A stretch of DNA of 64,000 nt, from assembly GCA_018894105.1 (NCBI GenBank), contig CM032123.1:9115001-9179000 (forward strand), given 5' to 3'. How positions within the stretch are numbered: position 1 is the stretch's first letter; the number at the start of each line of letters is the position of its first letter. The notes under the pieces are model-generated. The model did not search any database, had not been told where the DNA came from, and was given only the letters and a program-made list of their open reading frames with translations. Below, piece by piece: positions 47,311 to 59,876 of this stretch. The DNA is from Jacaranda mimosifolia (lineage: Eukaryota > Streptophyta > Magnoliopsida > Lamiales > Bignoniaceae). Made by a program: the position numbers and the translations under genes.

Positions 47311-47520
47311 CATGTCCCCCCACTTCGCAAGGCTGAACGAGGATTCGACGAGAAGCGTTGGGAAGTAGAGTAATGGGCACTGGTAATAATCAACCAGGGT
47401 TTTTTCAAAAATCGACTAGGGTTTGACGCATTTATTGAGCGGTTACATTGTAGTGCGCGTGGGGCGGCGTGGCAGTTACGAGCATTATTACAGGCGCTTG
47501 GTTTCCTACGCCTGCTCCCC

Positions 47521-47528
47521 TATAAATA
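47521..47528 (+). promoter_or_regulatory. TATA box, candidate promoter of the antisense ORF
   Basis: CCCC-TATAAATA-CCCGCGG lies about 230 bp before the first plausible aORF exon and just inside the left LTR, oriented to transcribe the aORF. The GC-rich surroundings are typical of plant TATA contexts. Start site is not determined. Confidence 0.5.
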
Positions 47529-48371
47529 CCCGCGGTAAACCTTATCCCGACCTGGCCAAACACCTTTGTTCGGGACCTGGTCGGATTTGGCCAGATGGAG
47601 GCCTTGATTTTTATCGAGGAGAGACATTTAGTGTTGGCTGGATTATCGTCGGCTCTGTTAGATTTGCCTGCGAATGACCAGCTAGGTAGACAGTATTTCT
47701 TGTAATTTTGTTGATTTTTCATTGTTGTTATGGTTTCTGACTGTCGTTAATTTGCTGCTCGGCAGATCGCGTAGGTGTCATGAACAGGTTGAGGGCAGAG
47801 GCTCTGGCAAGAGCAGAGAGAGAAATAAACAGCGACGACAGGGTCCAAAGGCTCGTCGAGAAGCCGCTGCCATCGAGGAGCCGCGCCTGGAGGTCGCGGC
47901 GCCAACTCCTTCTCCGACTCCATCACTTGGTCAACAGCTGGCGACAGCCTCGCGGGTTGGGGTAAGCGAGTCATGGTGGAGCAGGGAGGGCCTACTCCGA
48001 ATAAAGCTGCTGCCGGCAAGGGAAAAGGCAAAGCAGCGAGGTCAGGGCCGCTGATCGAGAATGATCTTTTTAGGGACTGAGGGAATGAAATACTGTTCAA
48101 CTTACCTAAATTCCCCTCTCCTCGATTCGGGACAGAGCCGAGTCATGTCGTGCATAATTCCTTGTGCATGGATACTGCTGGGCGTACCGGGGTCGCTCCT
48201 CTAAGGTCTTGCTGGCAGGCCAGTTCATGGCTGACCAGAGTAGGATCATGGGATTGAGCTAGGACGCAGCTCTTCGAGAGTTGGCTTATCATGCTAACAT
48301 GGTAGAGTTTCCTACTCTTACTTTTGTATCATTGCATTCTGGTCGAGTACCTGATGGCTTTTATCTTTCAG

Positions 48372-49265
48372 GTCAGGCAATTGGGCTACAACTTTTATAG
48401 GCAGTTGGAGCTGGCCCTATTTGATCGGGAGCAGCTGGAGGCCGGAGGGGACGCAAAGACTCTGAAGGCTCAGCTCGAGTCTTCGCAGATGAGAGTCGAT
48501 GAGCTGGAGAGACAGGTCGGCCAGCTGACTAAGGACCTCGAGGAGAAGGATGAGCAGGTGATCCTGGCGGTCAAGGAGAGGACCAAAATGGATGGGCAGG
48601 TGAAAAAGCTGCAGTTGGACCTACAAGTCAATTACGATTCCGGTCGATCTGCGGGCCGGAATGCAAGTTTAACGGAGGCCCGGGCTGAGTTCGATCGGAT
48701 TCTGCCGCTGGTACGTCGGGAGGCTGTGTAACAATTCATGGTAAGTTCTGCCTTCCAGGGTGCCAGTGTTATTCTTGCTCTCGACGACGCCCGGAACTCA
48801 TTTGAGAAGGTCGTCAAGCAGTTGCAGTTTTTGGGCTACAGCGTTCGACCTGAAGACCAGTCGCGCATAAGCCACTTGTTTGACGAGCAGCTGCGACCCT
48901 ACCCCGAGGAAGAGAGCAATGCCGAGGGACCAGTCGTTGAAGCCGCAGGGGTGGTGGGCGTGCTGGAGGTCGAACTGACTGAAGAGGAAAGAAGGCGGGC
49001 CGAAGTCGAGAGAAAGTTGAAGGCTGTTGCCAAGGAGTTTGAGTTTGTCGGCGATCTTGCCTTCGAGGTGTCAGAAGGGATAGTCAATGTCGTTGCATAT
49101 TTCCCAATTCCTGAACTGCAATTCTTGCAAGATGCTGCTGGCCCTTCTCAACCCGTAACTACTGTTGTGCCCGTTTCCATGGCTTTGCCTGAGCTTGCGC
49201 CTACTGCCGCTCCTGCTGCTGAGGAGGTCGGGCCTGATGTTGAGGAGGTTGCCAGCTCCAGCTAG
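48372..49265 (+). pseudogene. Antisense ORF (aORF) of the Tat element, coiled-coil protein, one stop
   Basis: Encoded on the strand opposite to gag-pol, between integrase and the left LTR. After a TTTATCTTTCAG acceptor it reads VRQLGYNFYRQLELALFDRE, a heptad-rich segment (QMRVDELERQVGQLTKDLEE), RAEFDRILPLVRREAV, a TAA (48729-48731), then in the same frame FQGASVILALDDARNSFEKV and an acidic/Ala-Pro-rich tail ending at 49263-49265. An upstream exon probably lies at about 47757-48054 (SRERNKQRRQGPKARRE, then Pro/Ser-rich). Antisense ORFs at this place are known from Tat elements (Grande, RIRE2, Retand types); their function is not established. A single nonsense codon is the only visible break in this exon. 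Confidence 0.7.
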
Positions 49266-49299
49266 CCTTGATCATTTATTCTCATTGCTTTTCTCTATT

Positions 49300-50024
49300 G
49301 TTTTTGAGAAGGGATGTACATGCCTTAATGAGGCTTTTAAACAACTTTGTGAATTTTCTGCCTCGATGAGGCTTTCAAACGCCGGTGGATGAATGGATAT
49401 TTTATTATTCCATGTTCAACGATGGTTATTTTTGCTTTTGGTATAAGCTATTCCCGTTAATGAGTATGTTATTTAACAGGTATTGACTGCAATGTTTATT
49501 ATTCCGCATATTGGAATTCTTGGGCAAATGCTCTCTAGCGTATCAAGTAGCATTCATTCAAGGCCTTCGTCGAATAAGTGTTGTACTTTGCAAAATTCAT
49601 TCTTGGTCCCTGCCAAGTAAATTGTAATTAATGTGCCAGCGTAATAGCTAGTCTTTGGGTTTTTTAAATAATCTTAACGATTGTGGAATCGAGTTCATGC
49701 CCTATGTGATTTTATCGACTGTGAAGTCGAGCATTTGGCTTGGGCTGGAATGTCTTGACTTGGCGGCGTAAAGCCTGTTTTGTCGACTACGGGGTCGACT
49801 GTTTGGTCTCGGCTCATAGGCCTCGACTTGGTGGCGCGAAGCCTGTTTTGTCGACTATGGGGTCGACTGTTTGGTCTCGGCTCATAGGCCTCGACTTGGT
49901 GGCATGAAGCCTGTTTTGTCGACTACGGGATTGACTGTGTAAAGGAGATTTTGCAAGTTTCATATAGTTTGAAGGTGCCATAATTTTGTTTCATTGGAAG
50001 GATACAATAGGTGCCCATGGCCCT
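49300..50024 (-). other. Tat-element spacer between aORF and integrase, with short tandem repeats
   Basis: Non-coding. A unit containing CTCGACTTGG(T/C)GGC, AGCCTGTTTTGTCGACTA and TGTTTGGTCTCGGCTCATAGG is repeated about three times at 49740-49930 with period near 72 bp. Both convergent transcripts would end about here. Confidence 0.6.
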
Positions 50025-51253
50025 TTACATGATTTTTTTTTTCAAGTTTACTGCATTCCAAGGTCGAGGAAGTTCACGACTTGATGCATCCGCTAGTCGG
50101 TAGGCATTGTTTTTTGACACTTTAACCACTGAGTAAGGTCCCTCCCATTTTAGGTCAAGTTTTCTGACATTTTTTGACACTTCCACTTTCTTAAGGATGA
50201 GGTCGCCAACCTTGAAACTCTGGGGTTGTACTGTCTTGTTATAACGTTCTGCCATTTTCGACCGATATCGTTGCATTGTGTTGTAGGCTGCGTGGTGCTG
50301 CTCGTCGACAGTAACTAAATCCAGAGTCCTTTTCGATACATTTGTGATCGGGTTATAGTAGATCACCCAAGCTGTATGCTGAATCAGCTCAGACGGTATT
50401 ACTGCCTCAGAACCGTAGACTAGGCTGTACGGGCTGCGGCCTGTGGCTGTTCGAGGTGTCGTTCTGTATGCCCAAAGCACCCCTGGGAGGTCGTCTGCCT
50501 AACTGGCTCCCGTCCCTGCTATTCGAGCCTTGAGGTGATCGAGAATAGTTCTGTTTGTGACCTCGATCTAGCCATTAGACTGGGGGTTTCCCACCGAAGT
50601 GAAGTGTTGGGCGATTCCCAAGGTCTCGCACCACTTTCTCGTGTTCCTGCTTTGAAACTGAGTGCCATTGTCCGAGATTAAGACCTTAGGCAATCCAAAT
50701 CGACAGATTATATTTTTCCAAATGAAACTTTTAATGGCTGCATCGGTGATCTTCAGGACTGCTTCGGCTCCAACCCATTTAGTGAAGTACTCGACCGCCA
50801 CTATAATAAACTTACGTTGGCCCGAAGTCTTTGGGAGAGATCCCATTATATCAATCCCCCACTGGTCGAATGGCTAGGTGATCTGAACGTGGTCATCGAT
50901 GTGGCTGGTTTGTGCTGAATGTTCGAGTGGATTTGGCAGGACAGGCATTTTTTAGTGAAGTCAACTGAGTCCTGCAATAAAGTTGGCCAAAAATAATCGT
51001 AATGGACAACCTTGTGTGCTAAAGATCGGCTGCCCGAATGGTTGCCGTAGATGCCGGCATGTATCTCCTGCAAGACTTTGTTGGCCTCATCGGGTTCTAG
51101 ACACCTCAGCGGAGGTCCTGATATCGACCTCCTGTAAAGCTGTCCATGCTCATCTAGAGCAAACTTGGCTACCAGCCCTCTGAGTCTGTAGGCCTCCCTC
51201 TCGTCTGTGGGTAGGGTACTTTGTCTCAAGTAAAGTTTGATTGGCTCCTCCAA
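50025..51253 (-). pseudogene. Tat-element integrase
   Basis: The HHCC zinc-binding region (IHAGIYGNHSGSRSLAHK...CLSCQ) lies in 51253-50846 and the core in 50846-50565 (MGSLPKTSGQRKFIIVAVEY; ISDNGTQFQS; NPQSNG then a TAG where IEVTNR follows). A C-terminal part reads VLWAYRTTPRTATGRSPYSL and KVGDLILKKVE at 50480-50025. Catalytic D, D, E positions are recognisable. A frame change separates the zinc region from the core, and at least one TAG is inside the core. Confidence 0.8.
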
Positions 51254-51428
51254 TGAGAGGGTTATCTCTTCGATACAGCTGATGAGAAGGTTTGTCGGCC
51301 GCTAAAAACGTTATGGTCTTTTCTCTGGTACCCTTCGTCGAGCTGGCGAGCTTCGAGAGCGCATCTGCTCGTTCGTTCTCTGCTCGGGGGACTTGGCTGA
51401 GGGTGAAGCTCTTGAACAGCTGCTGTAA

Positions 51429-51720
51429 TTATTTTACTTCTGACAAGTATTGGGTCATTTTGGGCTCCTTCGCCTCGAAATTGCCCTCAACCTGCTCTAC
51501 GACCAGCTGAGAATCAGTGAATGCTGCGAGATGCTCGACTCCGCGAGTTGTGGCCATACGCATTCCTGCGACAAGAGCCTCGTATTCTGCTTTGTTGTTG
51601 GTGACCGGGAAGTTGAGTTTTATTGCAAAATCATACTCCTCAGCAAGCGGGGAACGGAGGGATACACCTATCCCGCCTCTTGACGTGGTTGCTGATCCAT
51701 CCACATGTAAGGTCCATACG
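51429..51720 (-). pseudogene. Tat-element second (archaeal-type) RNase H
   Basis: Reads MDGSATTSRGGIGVSL, then NFPVTNNKAEYEALVAGMR and FTDSQLVVEQVEGNFEAK, the Asp/Glu/Asp motif pattern of archaeal-type RNase H. Its presence between the ordinary RNase H and integrase is a hallmark of the Tat lineage. The domain looks whole, but flanking frames are broken. Confidence 0.8.
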
Positions 51721-51904
51721 GGGATGTTGTCGGCATTTTACGTAGGTAGGTCGAGTCTTTCGACGATGAAGTCGGCCAAAACTTGTGCTTTTATGGCAGT
51801 CCATGGTTGAAATGTGATGTTGAATTCCTTGAGCTCGATAGCCCATTTAGTGAGTCAACCTGAAGTGTCGGGCTTCGACAACACTTGCTTTAATGGTTGA
51901 TTCG

Positions 51905-54091
51905 TTAGCACCACGATCGCATGGGACTGAAAGGAGGCTGAAGCTTTCTGGCCGACGTGACGAGGGCTAGAACGAACTTTTTGATCTCCAAATAATTATG
52001 CTCAGGTCCATGCAAGACATGCAAGACCTTGCTGCAATAATACACCGGCCGGGGGGTCCCTTCTCTTGTTGATGTTAGCATTGAACTGATCGAGGCCGAT
52101 GATACCGCTAGGTAGAGCTGTAAAACTTCTCCCAGGTTGGGTTTGGCGAGCATAGGTGGCGAAGACAAGTATTGCTTGAGCTCTACCAAAGCTTGATCAC
52201 AATGCTGATCCCATTGGAACCCAGATTTCTTAGCATTTATGAGGATTTTGAAGAAAGGTAGGTTCTTATCGGCCAGTCGAGCTATGAATCTGCCGAGGGC
52301 TATGACCCTGCCAACCAAACATTGAACTTGTTGAACTGTGCAGGGTAGAGCGATGTTGAGGATCGCTTGGATCTTCTGCGGATTTGCCTCGATCCCTCTC
52401 TGACTGACCATATACCCGAGGAACTTGCCTCCTCGTACACTAAATGTACATTTGTTAGGGTTGAGTTTCATGCCGAAAGCCCTCAATATGGCAAAGGTGT
52501 GGCTAAGGTCGGCCAGATGATCCTTAGCCTTCTCAGTTTTTATAATCATGTCGTCGACATAGACCTCCATCGACCTCCCAATCTCATTTTTGAACATGAA
52601 GTTGACCAATCTTTGGTATGTTGCACCTGTGTTTTTAAGTCCAAAAGGCATGACCAAAAAACAGTATACACCGTTGGCGAAAGAGGTTTTGTCCCTGCCT
52701 TCTGGTGCCATAAATATTTGATAATAGCCTTGGAAGACATCCATCATACTGAGCAGTTCACATCTAGCAATAGAATCAACTAACAAATCTATACGAGACA
52801 AGGGGTAAGGATCTTTCGGGCAAGCTTTATTCAAGTCAGTGAAATCATTACACATCCTCCATTTCCCCTCATTTTTAGGGACAAGTACAACATTACAAAG
52901 CCAAGAAGGGTATTGAATTTCTACAATATATCCTGCCTCTAAGAGCTTGCTAACCTCCTCCTCGATGATTTGCGACCTCTCAGCGTTGAAGGTTCTTGTC
53001 TTCTGCCTTACTGGCTTGTGAGTTGGGTTCACGTTGAGTCGATGGACAATGATATTGGGGTCGATGCCTTGAAGATCTGTAGCTTTCCATGCAAAAACAT
53101 CAATGTTGCGTCGGAGGAAGTCGACCATAAGGCATTCCAGTCGATCCCCCAGATCACTCCCGATCCTGGTGGTTTTGTCGGGGTTCCCAAGTTCGAGCTC
53201 TATTATTTTGAACTCGCCAATAGGCTCGACCCTGGTGTTTTCCAGTTTTCTTTTCTTTGATGAAGGTCCCTCATCGGGTTTTGATACTGGGGCGTCCCCC
53301 GAGGGCTTCAATTCAGGTCTTTTCTGCTGCTCGCTGGAGTTGACTGAAATGGTGTAACAGCGCCAAGCATCCTGGAGGTTACATAAGAGTTCTCCTACTC
53401 TGGTTGGTGTCGGGAACTTTATCTTCATGTGGTAAGTGGAGACAATGGCTCTGAAGTCATTGAGAGCCGTTCGACCCACGATGACATTGTATGCAAATGG
53501 GGCGTCGACCACCAGATAGTTGATCATCAATATTCGACTGCGGGGGCCTTGCCCAAATGTGGTGGAAAGATTGATGGATCCCTCAGGGATGATCTCGGAG
53601 CCGCCAAACCCGACCAACGGTGTTCTGACCGAATCAAACTTTAGCTTCCCCAATTTCATTCTGTTCAAGGCGGACAAGAACATGATGTTCACTGAGCTCC
53701 CATTATCGACCAGTATCTTTCTGACCTAGAAGTTGGCAATTTCGAGGGTTACCACCATGGGGCAGTCTATCTTCCTGTCGACTCCCCTGTTCTCCATATG
53801 GTCAAGGTCTGAGTCGTTGAAGGAGATCGGTTCCACGCTGGTCGATAGCTGAAAAACTGTCTCGACCTTGGATAGTTTGGTCGAGTCAAGCTGTCTTTGA
53901 GTTTGTTTCCTCGCATTACGGGAATCTTCTCTGGAGGAGCCTCCCGCAATCATGTCAATGACTCCTTGAATGGGTGGGTCGGGTTGTTGGGCAGGTTTTT
54001 TTCCCTTTTTCTTCCCTCCTCGGGCTGACCGACCTTTCTCTACGGGGAGTCCGATCGGTTCCGCCCTCTTCATGCCTGGCATGCTCCTCAA
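51905..54091 (-). pseudogene. Tat-element protease, reverse transcriptase and RNase H
   Basis: After a stop (about 53723-53725) the frame reads ILVDNGSSVNIMFL, the aspartic-protease active site. It continues through a linker into reverse transcriptase: VVLVPKNEGKWRMCNDFTDL, YPLSRIDLLVDSI, MDVFQGYYQI, MPFGLKNTGATYQRL and the catalytic YVDDMIIKT. Then come KFLGYMVSQRGIEANPQKI and the RNase H start (PVYYCSKVLHVLHGPEHNYLE-like). The 595-codon ORF 53692-51905 is unusually well preserved, but it shifts frame near 51960 and the protease link has a stop. Confidence 0.85.
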
Positions 54092-55448
54092 AAAACTTTT
54101 TCAAATGGCCCTATCTGATCAATCTTTCGATCTCATCTTTCAAATTGAAGCACTTTTCAGTGTCATGGCCTTTCTGTTTATGGAAATAACAGTATTTCTT
54201 TGATTTTTTCATGGCTTCAGTTTTTGTGATTTTCCTGGGCTTCTTGAGCAGGTTCTCATGCTGTATGGCGAACAACACCTCTTTCCTCGGGAGGTTGAGT
54301 GGAGTGTAGTCGTGGAAGCGTTTTATTGGGGAACGATGCCCCTCTCTGACCTGACGGTCATCTTTCTCCTTATTTTTCTTTCTGTCAACTTCCAGGCTAC
54401 CATATTTCAACTTGTTCATCTCCTCCTACGTCATGTACCTCTCTGCGAGGTCGAGAAGCTCTTCCATTGAGCTGGGCTGCTCATGCACCAGCGCATTTGC
54501 ATATTCCTTGTGTTTCAGGCCCAAGAAAAGCACATCTGTCAAGAACTCAATTCTCGGGCTATCGATCTTCAAAACTTCTGTGTTAAATCTGGTGAAAAAG
54601 TCACAGAGGGACTCTCCCTCATTTTGTTTCACGGTATGCAAGTGTGTATGGGGGAGTTTAGCTTTCCTTCTACTTGCAAATTAATGCAGGAACTTATCAC
54701 ACAGCTGGTCATAAGAAAATATAGATGCCGGCTCCAGCTTCACAAACCAATCGAGGGCCACTCCCTGAAACGTGGTTACCAACATCTTTGCATGGATGTA
54801 CTCATTGTGCCCATGCAGCTGCATCATGTGTTCAAACTGCAGTAGGTGTTCATCCGGGTCTGTTGAGCCATCATACCTCGGTAATTTAGTCGGGATCTTA
54901 GCATCGACGGCAATACGTTCGTCGATGATCTCCTGAACGAACGATGAGTGTAGTTCCCTCCGGAACCTCTGTTGCCCATCCAGATGGAGGGTTATTTCTC
55001 CGTTCTTCCTTGAGATCTCCTCCAGTCGCTTGTTCAGTTGTTGCACTTGATGGGATACCTTCTCCCATTCCTGTTGATCCGCCTGGGATGCATTTCTGCC
55101 TGGCCTGAATCTGGAGCGTTCGATCCTATTGCGCTGCGGGGCTTGAAGGGGTCGAACGTCATGATCAACAGAGTTTGCTACCTCTTCCTGCGGTGGGGGG
55201 CGGACCACTTCTCTAGGAAAACGGCCCTGGCTTGGTTCTCTTCCTGACTGGGGCCTTCGCGACTCCGGTTGCTGAAAGCGCTCCTTAGGCCGCGCCCTTT
55301 CCGGAGCCGCAGACTGGGGCGTGGCACTGACTGCTGGTTCCAGCTGCACGGCGTGTCTGTTTAATGTGGCTGAGAGTTGGGCCAAAATCTGCACTGAAAT
55401 TTGCTCACTGATGAGCTGCATCAACTGAGGTATTGTTAACGTGACCAC
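54060..55448 (-). pseudogene. Tat-element gag
   Basis: The minus-strand frame from 55448 has a proline/glutamine/arginine-rich N-terminus, then the retrotransposon gag core (PKLPRYDGSTDPDEHLL-like, FVKLEPASIFSYDQLCDKF, ESLCDFFTRFNTEVL) and a CCHC-type knuckle (YCYFHKQKGHDTEKC) near 54170-54210. Three in-frame stops interrupt it (about 54678-54680, 54423-54425 and 54108-54110). It then continues only in another frame. Gag forms the particle; this copy cannot make a full protein. Confidence 0.8.
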
Positions 55449-55612
55449 GGGCTCAGGTTGGGCGTTGGATCCCTAGGCATTTGGTTCTAGGTTTTATTGA
55501 AGGGAAAGGGGAGCTAGACCTCCTGTTTTCTTCTCTTCCTGAGGGGGCTCGCCTGGTGTTTACCATTTTCGATAGAGGATTCAAATGTTTTCCCATAGAT
55601 GGCGCCAAATAA

Positions 55613-56273
55613 TGAGGGTTCGATTTGCTGGATATGGGTCCAACTACTGATTTGAATGAGACTCGACCTGGCTGGTCGGGATTCTTGTTCAGGTGGGATG
55701 AATCCTGCAATCACAGTAAATGTTAGGCTAGCGAGGAGCCCTCAACTTAGGCCCTCCAATGCTCAAGTCAGTATAGATCGACGAGATATCGAGTAGCGGA
55801 GTGAGGGCTTTTTGTATGTATGAGTGCGTACCTCAAAAAGGCTAGAGCAAGGGTATTTATATCCTCCTCCCTTCGGGGAATTATCTGAGATGCCCCTGGT
55901 ACAACCAGGGGCCCTTACCCTTGTGCCTGGGGTGACTAGTCATTTCCCCTATCTGCATATTTCCAAATAACTGGCCTTTCAGGTTTTAAGGACATGATGG
56001 TACACTATAGCAGCGCCTGTTGTGTCAGGCGGTGAGGGGATGGCATGCGCTATTAATGCGGAGGCGTGTCGCCCGTCAATGCATTTAATGCGGTGACAGA
56101 GTATTGTATTGTCTCGACCTCGCTGGTCGACAACGTCGACCTTACGCCGTTCTGTGCATGGGGCACCATCAGACGAGTGGTCGATTGAGGTTGATTATGC
56201 ATATGGGCCACGGGTGCTAAATTGGGCTTGGTGCTATGCCTCTGGGCAACTTGGTTTGGGCCACCCCATATCA
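55613..56273 (-). repeat. Right (5') LTR of the Tat element
   Basis: 661 bp, TGAGGGTTCG...CCCCATATCA in + orientation. A minus-strand TATAAATA (plus 55854-55861) is the probable promoter of the retroelement transcript, which would run leftward. ORFs within the LTR are not genes. Confidence 0.85.
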
Positions 56274-56278
56274 CATGT

Positions 56279-58040
56279 TATCTCTCACGTCTTCAGTTGC
56301 TTGTACTTTTGCATGCTAGCTACTCCTCTGCTCTTCGCCTCTTTTGTGATTTTTATATCTGTTCAAAGCTGGGTTATGAAAAGCATTGATTTTGGTAGGA
56401 TATTTTTGTTGTAGGGATGAAATAATGCATATAGCTCACTCTGTTGCAGTTTGACGTGATATGATTACCATTTATACGAGCCTTCGTGTTTTATTTAATT
56501 TGGCCAGAGTTTAGTGATGAGACTGCTCTTTTTCCTTCCTGCTCATTTTCAAATTCTTTTGACTAGTTTTTCAAGGTCCTTCCAATTTTCACCGTCCGGT
56601 AGCATGCGGATAGAGGCTTAATGTTTTCTATTTCTTTTTTTCTTCTCACTACTCAAGAGGAAATTGTTTATTTATTTTATATTCTTGAAGGTCTTGTACA
56701 TTTGACACTTTCAGTGGATTTCTTTTTTAGGATTTTTATCCTTAGGATTGTCTCAGCGGAATTCTACAGAAGGTGATAGTCTGTTGCAGATTGCAAATTT
56801 AATGTAATTTTAATTTTATTCTGCTTCCCTTTATTAATTTTTCTTTTGCTTCCATCATCATATCCCTTTGGATATATTTGATTTTTTGGTGGACTTTGGT
56901 TGATGGACCATGTAATAATTAACTGGAATGTGAAGAATAGTGTTAATACTATTATTACTGAAATATAGTTCACTTTGGGTGAAAACATGTTGCTATATTT
57001 CCCTGAACATGCATGTGGATTTCTATAATTACTATTTTGCAGTCATCTGATGATATTAATTAACTTGTTATATAGTGTCAAGTAATATTCTCCCAATTTG
57101 AGAACTGCAGGAGCTAAAGGTTTCTGTTGGGTAAGTTATAGAATATAGATTAGAATTACACTTTCATCTGTTATTCAAGAATCATTTATCTTGCAATAAC
57201 TGAAATCAACTATTATGATACACTTCGTCCTTGTACTCTAAAATATTTGTGGAAGATACGTGATGACTATTTTATTTGTTTAAGTTAGATAAGAAATTTG
57301 GGATATGTTCTTTTTGACCCACTGGCATGTTATTATAGGGTTTGTAATTGGAGATTGTGTTTTGTAAAAGAAGCCATCAAAAAGAAGGTGACTTTTAGCT
57401 ATTTAGTCATTTGTTCTCATTCTTATTTATTTGTTTATTTATTTGTCATGAACAAGTTGTTAACATCTTCTGTTCCAAGGAATATAATTCAGCTAAACAT
57501 GTGTGTTTTTTTATTTTCTTTATTTTTAATTCATATGTATTGATAAAACCATAAAATAAGCGCCCACTCCCTCCACCCCTATAGATACGCAGAGGGAGGG
57601 TACATATCATATGTTGAATCATTTGACAAGTTAAGAATATCAAACTCTGTGTGATGGCACATAATAGCTGCAAATACTAATGAGCATCATTGCCTGGATT
57701 CAATTTTGTGCTTGATATATTCTGATTTTTTGCAATGTGGATTAACTTTATCTTACTTTCACTTTCGTTGTCCATTCTTATGTCACTGCTTTGCAAGTTC
57801 ATGGATTTTTACCAAATTGAGGTGTCATTTTTACTACGTGGTATTTTATATTTGACGTTTAATGCAAAGTTATGCATGTTGTTCTCAACCTCTTGCTAAA
57901 ATGATCACAAAGGATCAACAAATATAAGTCCAGTAGAATGTGTTCCACCCAGTCAAACATAGGCAACTTTCCAGCTACTAAACATACTTATTTGTTCTTA
58001 AACTCTTTGAAGATTTTTGTGACAAAAGCAAAATTGTATT
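56279..58040 (+). pseudogene. Second MORC copy: leader / first-intron remnant
   Basis: Aligns by eye with 23293-25770: GGGTTATGAAAAGCATTGAT, TTTGACGTGATATGAT, GAGCTAAAGGTTTCTGTTGGGTAAG, GGAATATAATTCAG and CATATCATATGTTGAATC all occur in the same order in both. Small indels are frequent, as expected for intronic sequence. Homology fails at about 58035-58040, where PMD-related sequence begins. Confidence 0.8.
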
Positions 58041-58128
58041 TGCTTTTCTCCGAAGTACACCTTAGTATATGAAAAATCATCTAACAAAGTTTTCTTTTCT
58101 TTTCTTTGTAGATCTTTTTAATCAAAAC

Positions 58129-59876
58129 ATGGACCGCATAATAACAGTACATCCTGGGCCAATTGGTGAAAGTGTTCTTAAATTGCAAGAAAGGCACATA
58201 AGCCAGGAAATATGGGTAAAAAATACGTGTAATATCTTGACTCATAGGTGCAGTCCTCCTATAGAAGTTGAGAATGCCATTGTTTTGAAATTTCTGAAAC
58301 AAACCGGATTCTATGGTTTGTATATAAGTTCAAGAACTAGAGTTGACCATGCCCTTATTACAATTCTAGTAGAAAGATGGCGTCAAGAACACACTCATTT
58401 CATTTACAAGTTGGAAAGGCAACTGTGACTCTCCAAGATATAGCAATCTTAACTCATGCACCGATTGATGGTACTCCCATCACCAAGAGTTCTCAAGTTT
58501 ACAGTTTAGAAGAATGGAGAGATATGGGACTTGCTTACCTTGGATTGGTGCTAACAAATATAAATCAAATCGGAATCCCAAGAATAACTAAAAGTGTACT
58601 CGAGGATCACTTTAAGAGGTCAGTAGCACAATTTGGTGATGACAACACTGAAGTAAATAATAATAGAGCAAAGCAGCTTGTTCGGTGTTTGATTCTCATG
58701 ATGATAGGTGGATCTTTGATGGCGAGGTCCCCCTCAAATCTAATTGAGCTGTACTACCTCCCACTTCTTATTGATTTTGAGAACATAAGTACTCGAAGTA
58801 GTGCATGCAATTTTGGCTGCATTATATGGGGGACTATGGCGAGCTGCTTGCCGTTCGCCTGGAAAGAAAAAAACAAGGTGTTGAAATCTATATCCCGGGC
58901 TTCATATTGCAGGTTTGACTGCATAGATTAATCAATTGAATATTTATGTCTTTTTGAAGTTATTTATTTAATATTTTTATATTTTATCATACAGGCTTAG
59001 GCTTGGGAAAGAATGCCAATGTTGCAGCCATATCAACTACAATTGCCACAAGGAAATCTTGATCCAAGAGCTGCTCGATGGCGATCGTCAAAAAGTTTAT
59101 TTGATATTTTTGTTCATTCTTTGTCCATATATAGAGACCAAATTTCCCTAATGCGAGATGAGTAGGTATTTTATCCTAAGTTTCAGTTTATTAAAAAAAT
59201 TCAGAATAATAATTATATATGATATATTTCATTTTCGCGGTTCTTTTGGCAGCCATATGGAGATATTGAGGAGCTGCCGCCATATTGTGGTAATAATGAA
59301 TTATGGCGCACTAAGGTTCCTCTAATATGGTGCAGTATAGTGGAATGGCATCTACTTGATACAGTTTTGCGGCAGTTTGGCTTGAAACAAGGCATCCCAA
59401 TCGCCTATGACACAGACAAATTGGATGATAGGGGAAAAAATTATCCGAATTGGAATGTTGCATATGCTGAATTTCAAGCGAAATGGGATGACCGGCGCAA
59501 TCATGTAGTACATATTGAAGCCGAGATAGACATAGGAGCATACATGGTCTGGTACCGAAGAATTACTCGTACTCTGGTCGCGAATCCAAGAATCCAAAAC
59601 TCATTCGGCTACCAGTCATCTGCTGAATCTATTGAGCTTTTGGTTGGTTATAAATTTAAGAACTGAAAATTAAATATAACTCGAAATGCCTTTATCCTAA
59701 CCTTAAACTTCTTGTTGCAGCTTCAATCTGTTGTAAAAATACACAGGATGGCCTTGCAAAATGGCCAGCAAGACATTAAGCTCATCTGTGAGGCAGCAAT
59801 AGCACCATGCAGAGCATATCGATTGCAGGATGCAATGTTGGAAGGCGTAGAAGTGCAGGATGTTTCTATTCAGGAG
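58129..59876 (+). pseudogene. Plant mobile domain (PMD, MAIN/MAIL-like) gene fragment
   Basis: Exons: 58112-~58910, ~58995-59160, 59253-59642, 59721-59876. It starts near ATG 58129 (HPGPIGESVLKLQERHISQE) and shows PMD blocks: ALITILVERWR, FHLQVGKATVTLQDIAIL, SLEEWRDMGLAYLG, AWERMPMLQPYQLQLPQGNL, then PYGDIEELPPYC, VPLIWCSIVEWHLLDTVLRQ. PMD proteins in Arabidopsis (MAIN, MAIL1) act in silencing and genome stability, and PMD genes also ride on transposons. Defects: a one-base loss near 58393 (ERWRQE/THSFHL change frame) and a TAG at 58998-59000 where Trp is expected in AWAWERM. The frame is then open to 59876, where a MULE interrupts. The splice phase of the first intron is uncertain. Confidence 0.8.

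Larger units (their letters stand above)
46504..56273 (-). mobile_element. Tat-lineage Ty3/gypsy retrotransposon, complete but inactivated
   Basis: 9.8 kb, flanked by CATGT on both sides (46499-46503 and 56274-56278). LTRs are 46504-47310 (3', left) and 55613-56273 (5', right). The primer-binding region next to the right LTR is TTGGCGCCATCTATGG on the minus strand, and a purine-rich AAGTGGGGGG lies next to the left LTR. Gene order on the minus strand is gag, protease, RT, RNase H, an extra archaeal-type RNase H, integrase, then an antisense ORF. The second RNase H and antisense ORF identify the Tat group. Several stops and frameshifts kill the polyprotein. The LTRs differ at roughly forty positions by eye, so the insertion is not recent. 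It sits in the duplicated MORC leader. Confidence 0.9.

Noticed and set aside
52367..53644. Several + strand frames of 70-138 codons
   Set aside because: Antisense shadows of the Tat reverse transcriptase frame.
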